Of a stretch of DNA of 64,000 nucleotides, positions 55,091-64,000 are shown in pieces. Position 1 is the first letter of the stretch, and the number at the start of each line of letters is the position of its first letter. The notes beneath the pieces were generated by a model, which was given only the letters and a program-made list of their open reading frames with translations, was not told where the DNA came from and ran no database searches. Position numbers and translations under genes: made by a program. Source of the stretch: Cryptomeria japonica (taxonomy: Eukaryota; Streptophyta; Pinopsida; Cupressales; Cupressaceae); assembly GCF_030272615.1 (NCBI RefSeq), contig NC_081408.1, positions 403,921,389 through 403,985,388 on the forward strand, read 5' to 3'.

Positions 55091-57781
55091 AATCCAAACA
55101 CCAAAAAGATCAATTTTTTTTTTTTTTTTAACCAATAACATGTTTGAATGTTGAAAATGTCACACAGGTTGCGATTTTGACACTGTTTTGGTGCGTTTGG
55201 CATTATTTTAGCGCTATTCCCCCTGTTTCAGTGCTTTTCCCTTCTCTGTCTTTCCCTTTCTTTTAATACGTTTGTGTTAAATAGTGCCTCTGTTCAAACG
55301 CAAACTAGCGCTATTGTAACAAAACGTTGTACAAATCACCTTGTAACCAACAAAAAAAAAAAAAATTAGGCTTGTAGAAGCCCACCAAATAGGCGGATTT
55401 TACTAACTATTTTTCTCTTTTGTGCAGATTTAAATTAGATTAAAAAGTATATTTATATTTTTTTACTAACTTGTTTTTTGAAGTTGGTTTTAAAAATGAA
55501 TTCACTTTTTATTTTGGTTTAAAATTAACTTCACATTTCAACTTTGGGCTTTTAAAAAAAAGAATCACCTATTTGTTTGGGGCTCTTAAAAAGAATTTCA
55601 TTGTTCCAAGGTAAAAAGAACCACAAACTTATACAAAAACAACTTTATTTTTTTTGCAAGTTAGGAAACAAACTTCGTTTTGGTGCTTAAAATAAACAAG
55701 GCAAAATTTATTTCTTGCATCAAAATAAAACTCACAATCCACACTTCCATTTTTGGTGCAAATAAAATTCACAATCAACTTGTCTCATTTTTAAAGCAAT
55801 TTTACTTCATGCAAACGTGTTTTTCATTAAGTTGACCAGGATTTTCAAATTCTAGTTTACTCCAACAATTGCCTTTGAAAATTAAAAAGAACACCATGAT
55901 TGTTGGAGCAACATCTCCAAATAGATAGAAAATCATTGCGATGACAAATTAAAAGGAACAAGTGAATTTTGTGTTTGGCACACTTGTGCAAAAGAGTTGG
56001 TCGAGTGGTCCTACCTCTAACACACACTATCCTCTCCCTTGGCTCTCGTGGTCCTAGGTGCAAGAGAAAAGTGTTAGTAACGCTCAAATTTTATCTTTTT
56101 AAGAGAGGCCTGCCAAGGGATCGATACTCTTGGGAACGACCTCGAGCGGTAAATCCTTCGAGCCGCTATAGAAATCAGGTGAGAGCGAAAGCTGTAGCCT
56201 TGGGTATAGCTGTTCCTACAGTGTAACTGGCCGAAAGGACAAATGGGCCCCACCACCAGTTACAAGGCTCTTAAGTGAGTCACTGCAGAATGAACTTATG
56301 TCCAAAGCCATCGAACATGACTAAACACCTTTAAGTAGTAGCCCACCTGTTCTATTGATTGAGGATATTTGAGGTATAATTTAGTGCAAGAGCATAGATG
56401 GTTTTGCTCCCAAGATACTCACCATACATATTTCCTTGAGTAGAAACATAGCTTTTTGAAAAGTCACTTGTGGCTTGATAAAAGTGGTGACTCCCCCATC
56501 ATAGGGATCATCTATTTGTTATGCTCGTGCAAGACTTAGTATATCACATCCTTACCTGCCACGGCGGGATTCATAAGGTATGTAGTACCAAAGTCGAAGA
56601 AATATCAAGATGTGGGCTAAATTTATCACAACTGGCCATTTGACCTTAGGGATAAAAAGTGTTTGAAGTGTGTTCGTTTTACAGACCTAGTGCGAATTGA
56701 GCCGACTTCAGGCTTTGGAAATACACCTTAAAATACATCTAAAGGAAGGGTCAAAAACAAGTCCAAGAATTGGGTTGATCTAGACCCATACTCATTTGTG
56801 CCTTTGAGGCTACAATCTTGTGTTTGTGTGCTTGCTTTGTTTTCTTGTCAAAGAAAAATCAGAAAATCAATCCCAAAAACAAAGTATTCATTCAACATCT
56901 GTCAACACAACCAAAAATACCAAAAACAAAGTGCAAACAAACAAAGAGTCAAAAATTTATGACCATTCTTCACATCTTGCGAAAGAAGAAGTGTCATCAG
57001 AGTATCACCTTGAAAAGGAGACCACTAAGCTCAAAGGCTTTAATCAAAAGGAGGAAATTCTTCTATATCAATCGACAAATCTTTGTCTCCCATAGAGTCT
57101 TTCTACATCGCATGCGTCTATACCTTCAAGGTAAAACAAACGAGTTTGATTCAGAATCATTGAACCGCAGAGCTTTTATGCAATATAGAGCTCTGAGTTA
57201 TCACAAAAATCAAGGAGGAAAGATTAATCCCAATTTCTTCCCAAACATCTGTATCACCTACAACACAGCTCGAGAAATGCCACCAACGCCTGAAAGGGAA
57301 GAAGTAGAGTTTGTTCCATTTGTAACACAAAGTTTTTATTAAAGTTGAAAACAAAACATCCATCATCTCATTCATACATCATTTTTCCATCATCAATTCA
57401 TCCCAAAACTCTCAAAACATTAAGAGGTTCTTGTCCCAAGATTCCTTTTTTAGATATTGCTTGAAATCAAACACATCACATCACTTTTAGATTGTTTCTA
57501 CATCTAGGATAAGCTCATCCTAAGAGACACATCTACGCAGGTTAAAACTAGTTCATGAGTGAATCCTCTCATTGCTAGGTAGTCAAAATCTGTAACACAT
57601 CTCAGATTTCTCTACACCTTATCACATCCAAACTCATCAAAACAAACAAGCAATTCAAAGAAAGAATTCTGGTTACATTTACCTTTAGAGTGCTAGAGAT
57701 CTACAATCCACTAATCATCCATCTTTCATTGAACAACTCATCATCATCTTCAATCAACTTCAACACAAACTTGCAAACAAA
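55091..57781 (+). other. leader (5' untranslated region) of the Tat element
   Basis: 2.7 kb between primer site and gag ATG, without a convincing ORF. It includes T-rich patches (55127-55138), a GC-richer block at 56100-56260 that may fold (TACTCTTGGGAACGACCTCG), and an A-rich coding-like but non-ATG stretch at 56818-57342. Long leaders are common in Tat elements; packaging signals may lie here (inference). Confidence 0.6.
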
Positions 57782-60700
57782 ATGGCTCAAACCCGATCGC
57801 GATCAAGGCAACGAGAAATAGAAATTGAGGAAGAAGAGGACAACCTCAATGAATTTCAAGAAGCACTTGGAGGAAATGTAAATGATGAAAACCCAAGTAG
57901 TCCCACTCCTTCAACAATCGAAAGGGTTCAGCATAACCCTCACTTTAATAGATTATTTGATGAAATTCTCAGGAGCAATGCGGATGCTCACTTCTTAAGA
58001 CTTGCTCAAGAAGGAGCCAAACTCCCCTCAGACTTTGATCTTGCCCAATTAAGACAAGCATCAGAAAGACAAAGTCACCATGAGGAGGAAAGGCGTAGAG
58101 ATCCCATCAGATATAACATCCCTCGAGGTAACCCACCACCTCCTCCTCCAAATGAAATGGAGATGTTGCGGCAACAAGTCGCGAATCTCGCCCAACAACT
58201 TCATAGTGGTGTTAAGACCAATCAATTTTCACTTAACGACATCTGTCCCTATCCGTTTGATAGGAATCTTTATATGCCACCCTTTCCACGCGGGTTTGAA
58301 ACACCCAAATTTGAAAAATATAGAGGAAAGGGGGATCCCCGTGATCATGTCCGAGAATTTCATTCTGCTTGTCTTGAAGTAGCTTATGAGGACACATACC
58401 TAATGCGCCTTTTTCCCCAAAGCTTGGGAGGAACAACCACATCATGGTTTTCCCAACTTCCAGGTGGCATTAGAACATTTGAGGAACTCATCCAGAAGTT
58501 CCTATCTCATTACTCTTATAATATTGAACGCGACATCACCATGGCTGATCTATGCAACACCAAACAAAAACCAGGTGAATTATTCTCAGTATTCCTGCAA
58601 CGATGGCGCCAAATGTCTAGCAGACGTTCTCTTCAGTTACCTGAACGAGAACTAGTGGAAATTTTCATTTCCAACTTAAACGAAGAAATGGAATTTCACC
58701 TGGATGTCAAAGATACCGATTCTTTTAACGATATGATCACCAAAGGTATAAAGTGTGAACGGGCACTCATCAAAAAAGGACTCATCAAAATCTTTAATGA
58801 ACCCAAAGATGGTCCTCGCCCGCGCTTCAATAGTGATAAACCAAACTTCTGGAACAAGAATAAGAATATCGTCAACGATGGGGTTGTGGATGCTCGGACT
58901 GTCCAAAATGCACAACCTGTGGTTCGGTTTGCAGGACAAAATCCTCCACCTCAAAATAACACAAATGTTCCTCTTAATCAAGGTCGCATCACATCTCATG
59001 ATGAACCAAGACCTCGTCCACAAAAACAAAAACGCACATACACTCCCTTAGGGGAACCCATTGAAACAGTGTTGCGACAACTCCTCTCTCAAAATTTGGT
59101 CACTCTACCTAAGCTATCAAACTATGAGCCTCAAGTCAAACCAGCATGGTGGAAAGATACTGAACACTGTGAGTTCCATCAAGGAAGAGGACACAAGACA
59201 AGTAATTGTCACCGATTGAAAGATCTCATTCAAGATCTTATTGATCGAGGAGAAATTGAGATTGAAGGACATGACCCAAAAACAACCAATAATGATCATC
59301 AGATGTTCAAGAATCCACTTCCATCACAAGATCAAAGGGGTCCTTCCACTTCCAGACGAGGTCCTGATACCACTGATTATACACAGGCTGCGTATAATTA
59401 CACTGTCAATCACCTGTATGATGCCAGTGAACAAATTGCAACTATCACCTTCAAAAATCCCACCTCAAATTGCAATGTTGTTATGCGTCGCGGCAAAGTT
59501 ACCATCAAGGCAGCTCCACAAGGCACCACCTCCATCCCAAAGCAGTACAATCTTGTGGAACAATTAGACAAAACACCTGCGCTTATATCCATTTTAGAGC
59601 TATTACGCTTGTCACCATCTCATAAAACTATCTTGGATCACGCACTCCAAGAGGCGTCAGTCCCTGCAAACCTAAACACGGACCAATTTCAAGCCATGGT
59701 TGGAACTCTAAAGTCATCACCTTGTCTCACTTTTTCCGAAAGTGACAACTCTTCCTTCCAACAACCTCATAACGCTTCGCTACACATTGAAGGATTTGTC
59801 AACCAACACAGGATCAAGCGAGTCTTGATAGATAATGGAGCAGGCCTAAACATTTGCACACTTCAGTTGGTCACAGCATTGGGATACGCAATAGAATCAG
59901 TGGATCCTCGTAAGAAGATCACCATCAAAGCCTATGATGATGCAGAGCGTTCATCCAAAGGAGCTGTGGTACTACCAATCCGAGTGGGCCCTGTGGTAAA
60001 GCATATCATTTGTCAGGTTCTGGACCTTCCTCTGCCATATAATCTATTATTAGGGAGACCTTGGATACATGCCATGCAAGCTGTTCCATCTACCTACCAT
60101 CAATGTATCAAGTTCCCACATAACGGGGTCGAGATCACAATCCTGGGCGATGCAAATCCCTTTGCATTTTGCCATAATATCAGCCATCAACCAGAGATTA
60201 CCGTTCCTAATAATAGAGAAGCCATTTCCTCCACATCATATATAAATCCCGCCTCTCTTGCCAGTTCAAACACCCCTATGCCCAAGCAAGAAAAGCTAAA
60301 GATGAAAGTAGCAGAGGAAGGTCCTGGAGAATATAACTTGAGTCAGCTCTTTTGTGTGGGACAAATGCCCACTTCTCCTAGAACACATGGTAAACCACAG
60401 CAGTTGCTCCAGCAACCACTAATCACGCCAGCATGTGCCTTAACGCCTTTCATCCTTGGAAAGAGTCAAGAGGAAGAAACACAAGATGAGGACCTAGCGG
60501 ACTGGATCTATAAAGATCCCATCACCACTGACAAACCGCAAGTTACACTTCCTATGGAACAATATGGCAAAGGCCTCCTCATTATGCAAAGAATGGGATA
60601 TGATGGTCAGAGTGCTTTGGGATACTGCAAACAAGGACGACATGAACCTCTGCTACCAGAATTCAAGCCCAAAGGTAATACAGGCCTAGGCTTTGAAAAA

Positions 60701-63700
60701 GAAGTCCTTCCTAAACTCAGATTCAAAGGAAAACCCAGCACACCATTTTGCCCACCTACTACAAAGAGGACACCTTTCATAATCAAAGCACCATCAAACA
60801 CTATCCCCACTGCCCCATCAAGGCTCACAAACCCACCACAACCATCTACAATACCAATCATCCCACCAAACGAACCAGTAATCCCATCAATAACACCAAT
60901 AGCAGCAGCAACTGTATCAGAACCCGCAGCAACATCTATGGCACCAGTAGTTCCAGCAGAAACCACTGAGTCACCATTACCAATACTTCCAGTAACAAAT
61001 CCTTTAAACCCCATCACGGTTCCTGCAGCACCGATCACCACAAAGATACATAAACCAATCACACCTGCCGTATTTAACTCAAAAGATATCCCAGTATGGT
61101 ATAGCAATCGAATGCTGGAAAGTGATTCAGAGACCGACTCACATGAGTGGGAATTTGATTCTGTGCAACTTAACACTTCAGATGAGGAAGACACGTCACC
61201 ACCTCCACCAGGCAAAGACATCCCTGTTTACGGAGAAGCACAGGTAAAGACCACTTGGGTACCTGAGCTAGAAACATCTTCCACAGACCCTACGTCTCAT
61301 CCTACGCCTGATTCTGACAGGGAGAGTACCATCAATGACCTTCACCACACTGTCTTAACCCTCACTGATACTTCTAACGAACTTAACTTAATCGATGAAT
61401 TAATGCCCATTATCCACCCTGAACTCATTGAATGGAACCAACCAAATCCCCCATGTCTTGACCTCTTCCAGAATGATGAGGCTATCATTGACTTTTTGGA
61501 ATTAAGGGATAATCTACCAAGCGGGGATCACAAAGCTGGATTCGCCATTGAACTTAATAGCGCAGCATACTTCGGGGCGGATGCCAAACCCTTCAGCTGC
61601 AAAAATATAACATTAAAACATGGATCTTCCAGTGAAAACCACACTGTGGCACTGTTTGATCCAACAAAAGTAAAAAGAAAGAGCGTATCCAACGGTGAAA
61701 ACCTCTCTGAGGCACTTGAGGATGAAGGGTTTGACATTCTCCTTGCTAGTACACAACAGGAACGATCGACGATTCTCATTGAGGAGACTAAAGAATACAA
61801 TGTGGGGACTCCTGAAAACCCTCATATCATACATCTGGCATCTCTTCTCACTCCAGAGGAACAGCCTCAATTTATAGAGTTCTTCCAACAGCGTCAGATC
61901 AACTTTGCATGGTCATATGCAGACATGCCTGGGCTTGATCCTGATTTAGTCATGCATCATCTCACAGTAGCAAAAGGAGCCAAACCTGTCAAGCAGAAGC
62001 TTCGTAAGATGCATCCTCAGATTGCCGTGCTAGTCAAAACAGAACTCAAGAAACTCCTGGATGTTGGTTTCATTAGACCAATTGATTATGCAGAATGGAT
62101 CTCCAATATTGTGCCTGTCGGCAAACCAAAAGGGGGCATCCGCATTTGTACTAACTTCAGAGATCTAAATAAGGCATGTCCTAAGGATGACTTTCCCCTA
62201 CCAAATATCGACATCATAGTGGATCTAACAGCAGGACATGCGATGCTTTCACTCATGGATGGATTTTCAGGATACAATCAAATAAAGATCGCACCAGAGG
62301 ACCAACATAAGACAGCCTTCACATGTCCATGGGGCACATACTGCTGGAATGTAATGCCTTTTGGTCTAAAGAATGCAGGAGCGACCTATCAAAGAGCAAT
62401 GACCACCATCTTCCATGACATGATGCATACTATAATGGAAGATTATGTGGATGATTTACTAGCAAAATCACTTACTAGAGAAGGACATCTTCACATCTTA
62501 GATAAAATCTTTGATAGACTGGAACAATACCATGTTCGACTCAACCCAAAGAAATGTGTCTTCGGAGTGACCTCCGGGAAGCTTCTAGGATACATTGTCT
62601 CAAGCAAAGGCATTGAGGTCGATCCAGCAAAGGTTAAGGCAATCATGGACATGCCACCTCCAAAGAATATCAGTCAGCTAAGAACACTACAAGGACGGCT
62701 TCAATCCATCCGCAGATTCATTGCACAATTGGCTGATAAGTGTCACCCATTCACACACCTGCTACACAAGAACATACGCTTCCAATGGGATGACAGATGC
62801 CAGCAAGCATTTCAGGCACTTAAAGACTATCTCATGAATCCACCCTTGTTGACGCCACCAGATCCAAGTAGACCGTTGTTACTTTATATCTCAGCAACAA
62901 GTACAGCACTGGGTGTGCTACTGGCACAACATAATGAAGAAGGTAAAGAGTGTGTTGTTTACTACATCTCTCGCACACTGGTTTGCTATGAACTCAATTA
63001 CACACCTATTGAACGAGCTTGCCTAGCAGTAATCCTGGCAGCCACTAAATTGCGGCACTATCTGTTAACACACAAGGTACAACTCATCGCAAAAATTGAT
63101 CCACTCAAGTATTTACTCAGCAAAGCAGCATTGACAGGTCGCTTAGCCAAATGGGTGATGATTCTAAGTGAATTTGATATTGAGTATGTGGACCGTAAGG
63201 CTATCAAAGGGCAAGTTATTGCAGATCAGTTGGCCGATGCACCACTCATAGGCGATCATCCTCTCATTTCCAATTTTCCAGATGAAGAGATATTCATGAT
63301 CACAGAAGCACAGCCATGGAAATTATACTTTGATGGTTCATACACTAGGCACGGCTCGGGGGCAGGCATTCTGTTTATCACACCTCAAGGTGATAGCATC
63401 CCGAAGTCTTACAGGCTCACATTTCCATGCACAAACAACATAGCAGAGTATGAGGCTTTGATCACAGGACTCAGATTAGCCATACAATGGAAATTACAAG
63501 AACTACAAGTATATGGCGACTCGCAACTGGTCATTCGACAAGCAACAGATGAATATCAGACCAAAGATGATAAACTCATGCCATATAAGCAAATGGTGGA
63601 CAATCTAAAGACATCATTTACTACTATCACTTTTGAGCAGATACCAAGAGATCAGAATCGAGCTGCTGACGCTATGGCTACTATCGCATCTCTCCTAGAT

Positions 63701-64000
63701 CTTCCACAGAATTCAACACGCTACGAGTTCTTGGTAGAACAGCTTTGGATTCCCGCTTATGATATCCCCGAATCCGAAATGATATGTCGCCTTGTCGGTT
63801 CTGAATCCCCATGGTATGGTGAGTTCTACACCTATCTTCGCGATCATACCCTTCCTCCCAACCAATCGAATAACCAACGAAAAACCTTCATTCGCCAAAC
63901 TGCTCGATATACCATTATTGCCGAAACCCTATACCGACGCAGTCTTGATGGTACTCTCCTTCGATGTCTAGAACAAGGTGAGATAACAAAGGCTTTGGAA
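57782..64000 (+). CDS. Tat-lineage gag-pol polyprotein (open to window edge)
   Basis: The ATG (MAQTRSRSRQREIEIEEEED) opens 2,073 codons without a stop; I checked every line. Gag capsid blocks lie near residues 175-290 (YRGKGDPRDHVREFHSACLE, TTTSWFSQLPGG). A Tat-type zinc finger CEFHQGRGHKTSNC is at about 463. Protease is at about 680-760, with DNGAGLNIC as the active-site box and LLLGRPWIH. A G-patch-like motif is at about 929-970. A Pro/Thr-rich linker is at about 980-1100. RT follows, with LMDGFSGYNQI, MPFGLKNAGATYQRAM and YVDD (about 1555). The first RNase H is at about 1700 with LYISATSTALG, lacking the first Asp. A second RNase H is at about 1846-1970 with YFDGSYT, AEYEALITGL, YGDSQLV and RAADAMA. 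The integrase zinc region starts at the edge. It appears competent. Confidence 0.92.
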   Translation, partial: MAQTRSRSRQREIEIEEEEDNLNEFQEALGGNVNDENPSSPTPSTIERVQHNPHFNRLFDEILRSNADAHFLRLAQEGAKLPSDFDLAQLRQASERQSHHEEERRRDPIRYNIPRGNPPPPPPNEMEMLRQQVANLAQQLHSGVKTNQFSLNDICPYPFDRNLYMPPFPRGFETPKFEKYRGKGDPRDHVREFHSACLEVAYEDTYLMRLFPQSLGGTTTSWFSQLPGGIRTFEELIQKFLSHYSYNIERDITMADLCNTKQKPGELFSVFLQRWRQMSSRRSLQLPERELVEIFISNLNEEMEFHLDVKDTDSFNDMITKGIKCERALIKKGLIKIFNEPKDGPRPRFNSDKPNFWNKNKNIVNDGVVDARTVQNAQPVVRFAGQNPPPQNNTNVPLNQGRITSHDEPRPRPQKQKRTYTPLGEPIETVLRQLLSQNLVTLPKLSNYEPQVKPAWWKDTEHCEFHQGRGHKTSNCHRLKDLIQDLIDRGEIEIEGHDPKTTNNDHQMFKNPLPSQDQRGPSTSRRGPDTTDYTQAAYNYTVNHLYDASEQIATITFKNPTSNCNVVMRRGKVTIKAAPQGTTSIPKQYNLVEQLDKTPALISILELLRLSPSHKTILDHALQEASVPANLNTDQFQAMVGTLKSSPCLTFSESDNSSFQQPHNASLHIEGFVNQHRIKRVLIDNGAGLNICTLQLVTALGYAIESVDPRKKITIKAYDDAERSSKGAVVLPIRVGPVVKHIICQVLDLPLPYNLLLGRPWIHAMQAVPSTYHQCIKFPHNGVEITILGDANPFAFCHNISHQPEITVPNNREAISSTSYINPASLASSNTPMPKQEKLKMKVAEEGPGEYNLSQLFCVGQMPTSPRTHGKPQQLLQQPLITPACALTPFILGKSQEEETQDEDLADWIYKDPITTDKPQVTLPMEQYGKGLLIMQRMGYDGQSALGYCKQGRHEPLLPEFKPKGNTGLGFEKEVLPKLRFKGKPSTPFCPPTTKRTPFIIKAPSNTIPTAPSRLTNPPQPSTIPIIPPNEPVIPSITPIAAATVSEPAATSMAPVVPAETTESPLPILPVTNPLNPITVPAAPITTKIHKPITPAVFNSKDIPVWYSNRMLESDSETDSHEWEFDSVQLNTSDEEDTSPPPPGKDIPVYGEAQVKTTWVPELETSSTDPTSHPTPDSDRESTINDLHHTVLTLTDTSNELNLIDELMPIIHPELIEWNQPNPPCLDLFQNDEAIIDFLELRDNLPSGDHKAGFAIELNSAAYFGADAKPFSCKNITLKHGSSSENHTVALFDPTKVKRKSVSNGENLSEALEDEGFDILLASTQQERSTILIEETKEYNVGTPENPHIIHLASLLTPEEQPQFIEFFQQRQINFAWSYADMPGLDPDLVMHHLTVAKGAKPVKQKLRKMHPQIAVLVKTELKKLLDVGFIRPIDYAEWISNIVPVGKPKGGIRICTNFRDLNKACPKDDFPLPNIDIIVDLTAGHAMLSLMDGFSGYNQIKIAPEDQHKTAFTCPWGTYCWNVMPFGLKNAGATYQRAMTTIFHDMMHTIMEDYVDDLLAKSLTREGHLHILDKIFDRLEQYHVRLNPKKCVFGVTSGKLLGYIVSSKGIEVDPAKVKAIMDMPPPKNISQLRTLQGRLQSIRRFIAQLADKCHPFTHLLHKNIRFQWDDRCQQAFQALKDYLMNPPLLTPPDPSRPLLLYISATSTALGVLLAQHNEEGKECVVYYISRTLVCYELNYTPIERACLAVILAATKLRHYLLTHKVQLIAKIDPLKYLLSKAALTGRLAKWVMILSEFDIEYVDRKAIKGQVIADQLADAPLIGDHPLISNFPDEEIFMITEAQPWKLYFDGSYTRHGSGAGILFITPQGDSIPKSYRLTFPCTNNIAEYEALITGLRLAIQWKLQELQVYGDSQLVIRQATDEYQTKDDKLMPYKQMVDNLKTSFTTITFEQIPRDQNRAADAMATIASLLDLPQNSTRYEFLVEQLWIPAYDIPESEMICRLVGSESPWYGEFYTYLRDHTLPPNQSNNQRKTFIRQTARYTIIAETLYRRSLDGTLLRCLEQGEITKALE

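Larger units (their letters stand above)
53042..64000 (+). mobile_element. Ty3/gypsy Tat-lineage retrotransposon (5' part, apparently intact)
   Basis: A 2,031-bp 5' LTR, a primer site, a 2.7-kb leader and an uninterrupted gag-pol frame run to the window edge. Two RNase H domains after RT, the second with intact catalytic residues, mark the plant Tat lineage. The 3' LTR is outside the window. The absence of stops over 6.2 kb points to a recent insertion. It abuts element E and probably inserted into or beside it. Confidence 0.9.

Noticed and set aside
56818-57342. 174-codon frame in the Tat leader as an extra ORF (as in Ogre elements)
   Set aside because: It does not begin with ATG at the stated start, is A-rich and low in complexity, and shows no motif. 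Treated as leader sequence.
60607-61221. 204-codon minus-strand Gly/Val-rich ORF
   Set aside because: Antisense shadow of the Pro/Thr-rich linker of the Tat polyprotein.

Overview
The window is plant nuclear DNA, most likely from a large-genome seed plant; a conifer or other gymnosperm is my best guess (inference). It is AT-rich and dominated by nested, mostly decayed retrotransposons (Ty1/copia, two Ty3/gypsy types and L1-like LINEs). There is one spliced host gene with kilobase-scale introns. I saw no bacterial, organellar or tRNA/rRNA features.

Layout. 1-6080: the 3' part of a plus-strand Ty1/copia element, broken by a minus-strand solo LTR (448-2118, TSD ACAGT) and ending in a 1.05-kb 3' LTR. 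6081-12300: a nearly complete but inactivated minus-strand LINE with ORF1, endonuclease, RT and RNase H. 12308-13431: an isolated copia-type LTR. 13432-17266: a minus-strand copia-type element with an LTR, a tRNA-iMet-type primer site, a zinc-knuckle gag and a second unrecognised ORF, but no pol. 17272-18890: an LTR fragment, an RNase H scrap and an unrecognised decayed coding region. 20000-29879: a complete but dead Ty3/gypsy element with two LTRs and a chromodomain-like tail. Its integrase is split by a 3.67-kb TG...CA insert with TSD TGGTA, probably a solo LTR.

The host gene (32429-40724, plus strand, four exons, 390 codons) encodes a secretory DOMON plus cytochrome b561 membrane protein of the At3g07570 type. 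A 0.72-kb tandem duplication has copied most of its exon 1 into intron 1. Intron 3 carries a LINE ORF1 relic and a two-copy tandem repeat.

41797-53041 is a cluster of minus-strand non-LTR units. Two (A, 41797-43393; D, 48788-50367) are about 1.6 kb long, are bounded by target-site duplications and carry only a LINE ORF1-type CCHC protein with no ORF2. A third (B, 44262-45065) has nearly the same 3' tail as A but carries an unrelated ORF. A fourth (E, 51043-53041) has a partly matching tail and carries yet another unrelated 570-codon ORF. These look like short non-autonomous elements moved by LINE machinery, with interchangeable cargo. They are the most interesting part of the window. A 5'-truncated LINE (45400-47545) lies among them.

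53042-64000 is the 5' part of a young, intact Ty3/gypsy element of the Tat lineage. It has a 2.03-kb LTR with a 79-bp tandem repeat, a primer site, a 2.7-kb leader and a gag-pol frame open for 2,073 codons to the window edge. That frame contains protease, a G-patch motif, RT, a degenerate RNase H, a second RNase H and the start of integrase.
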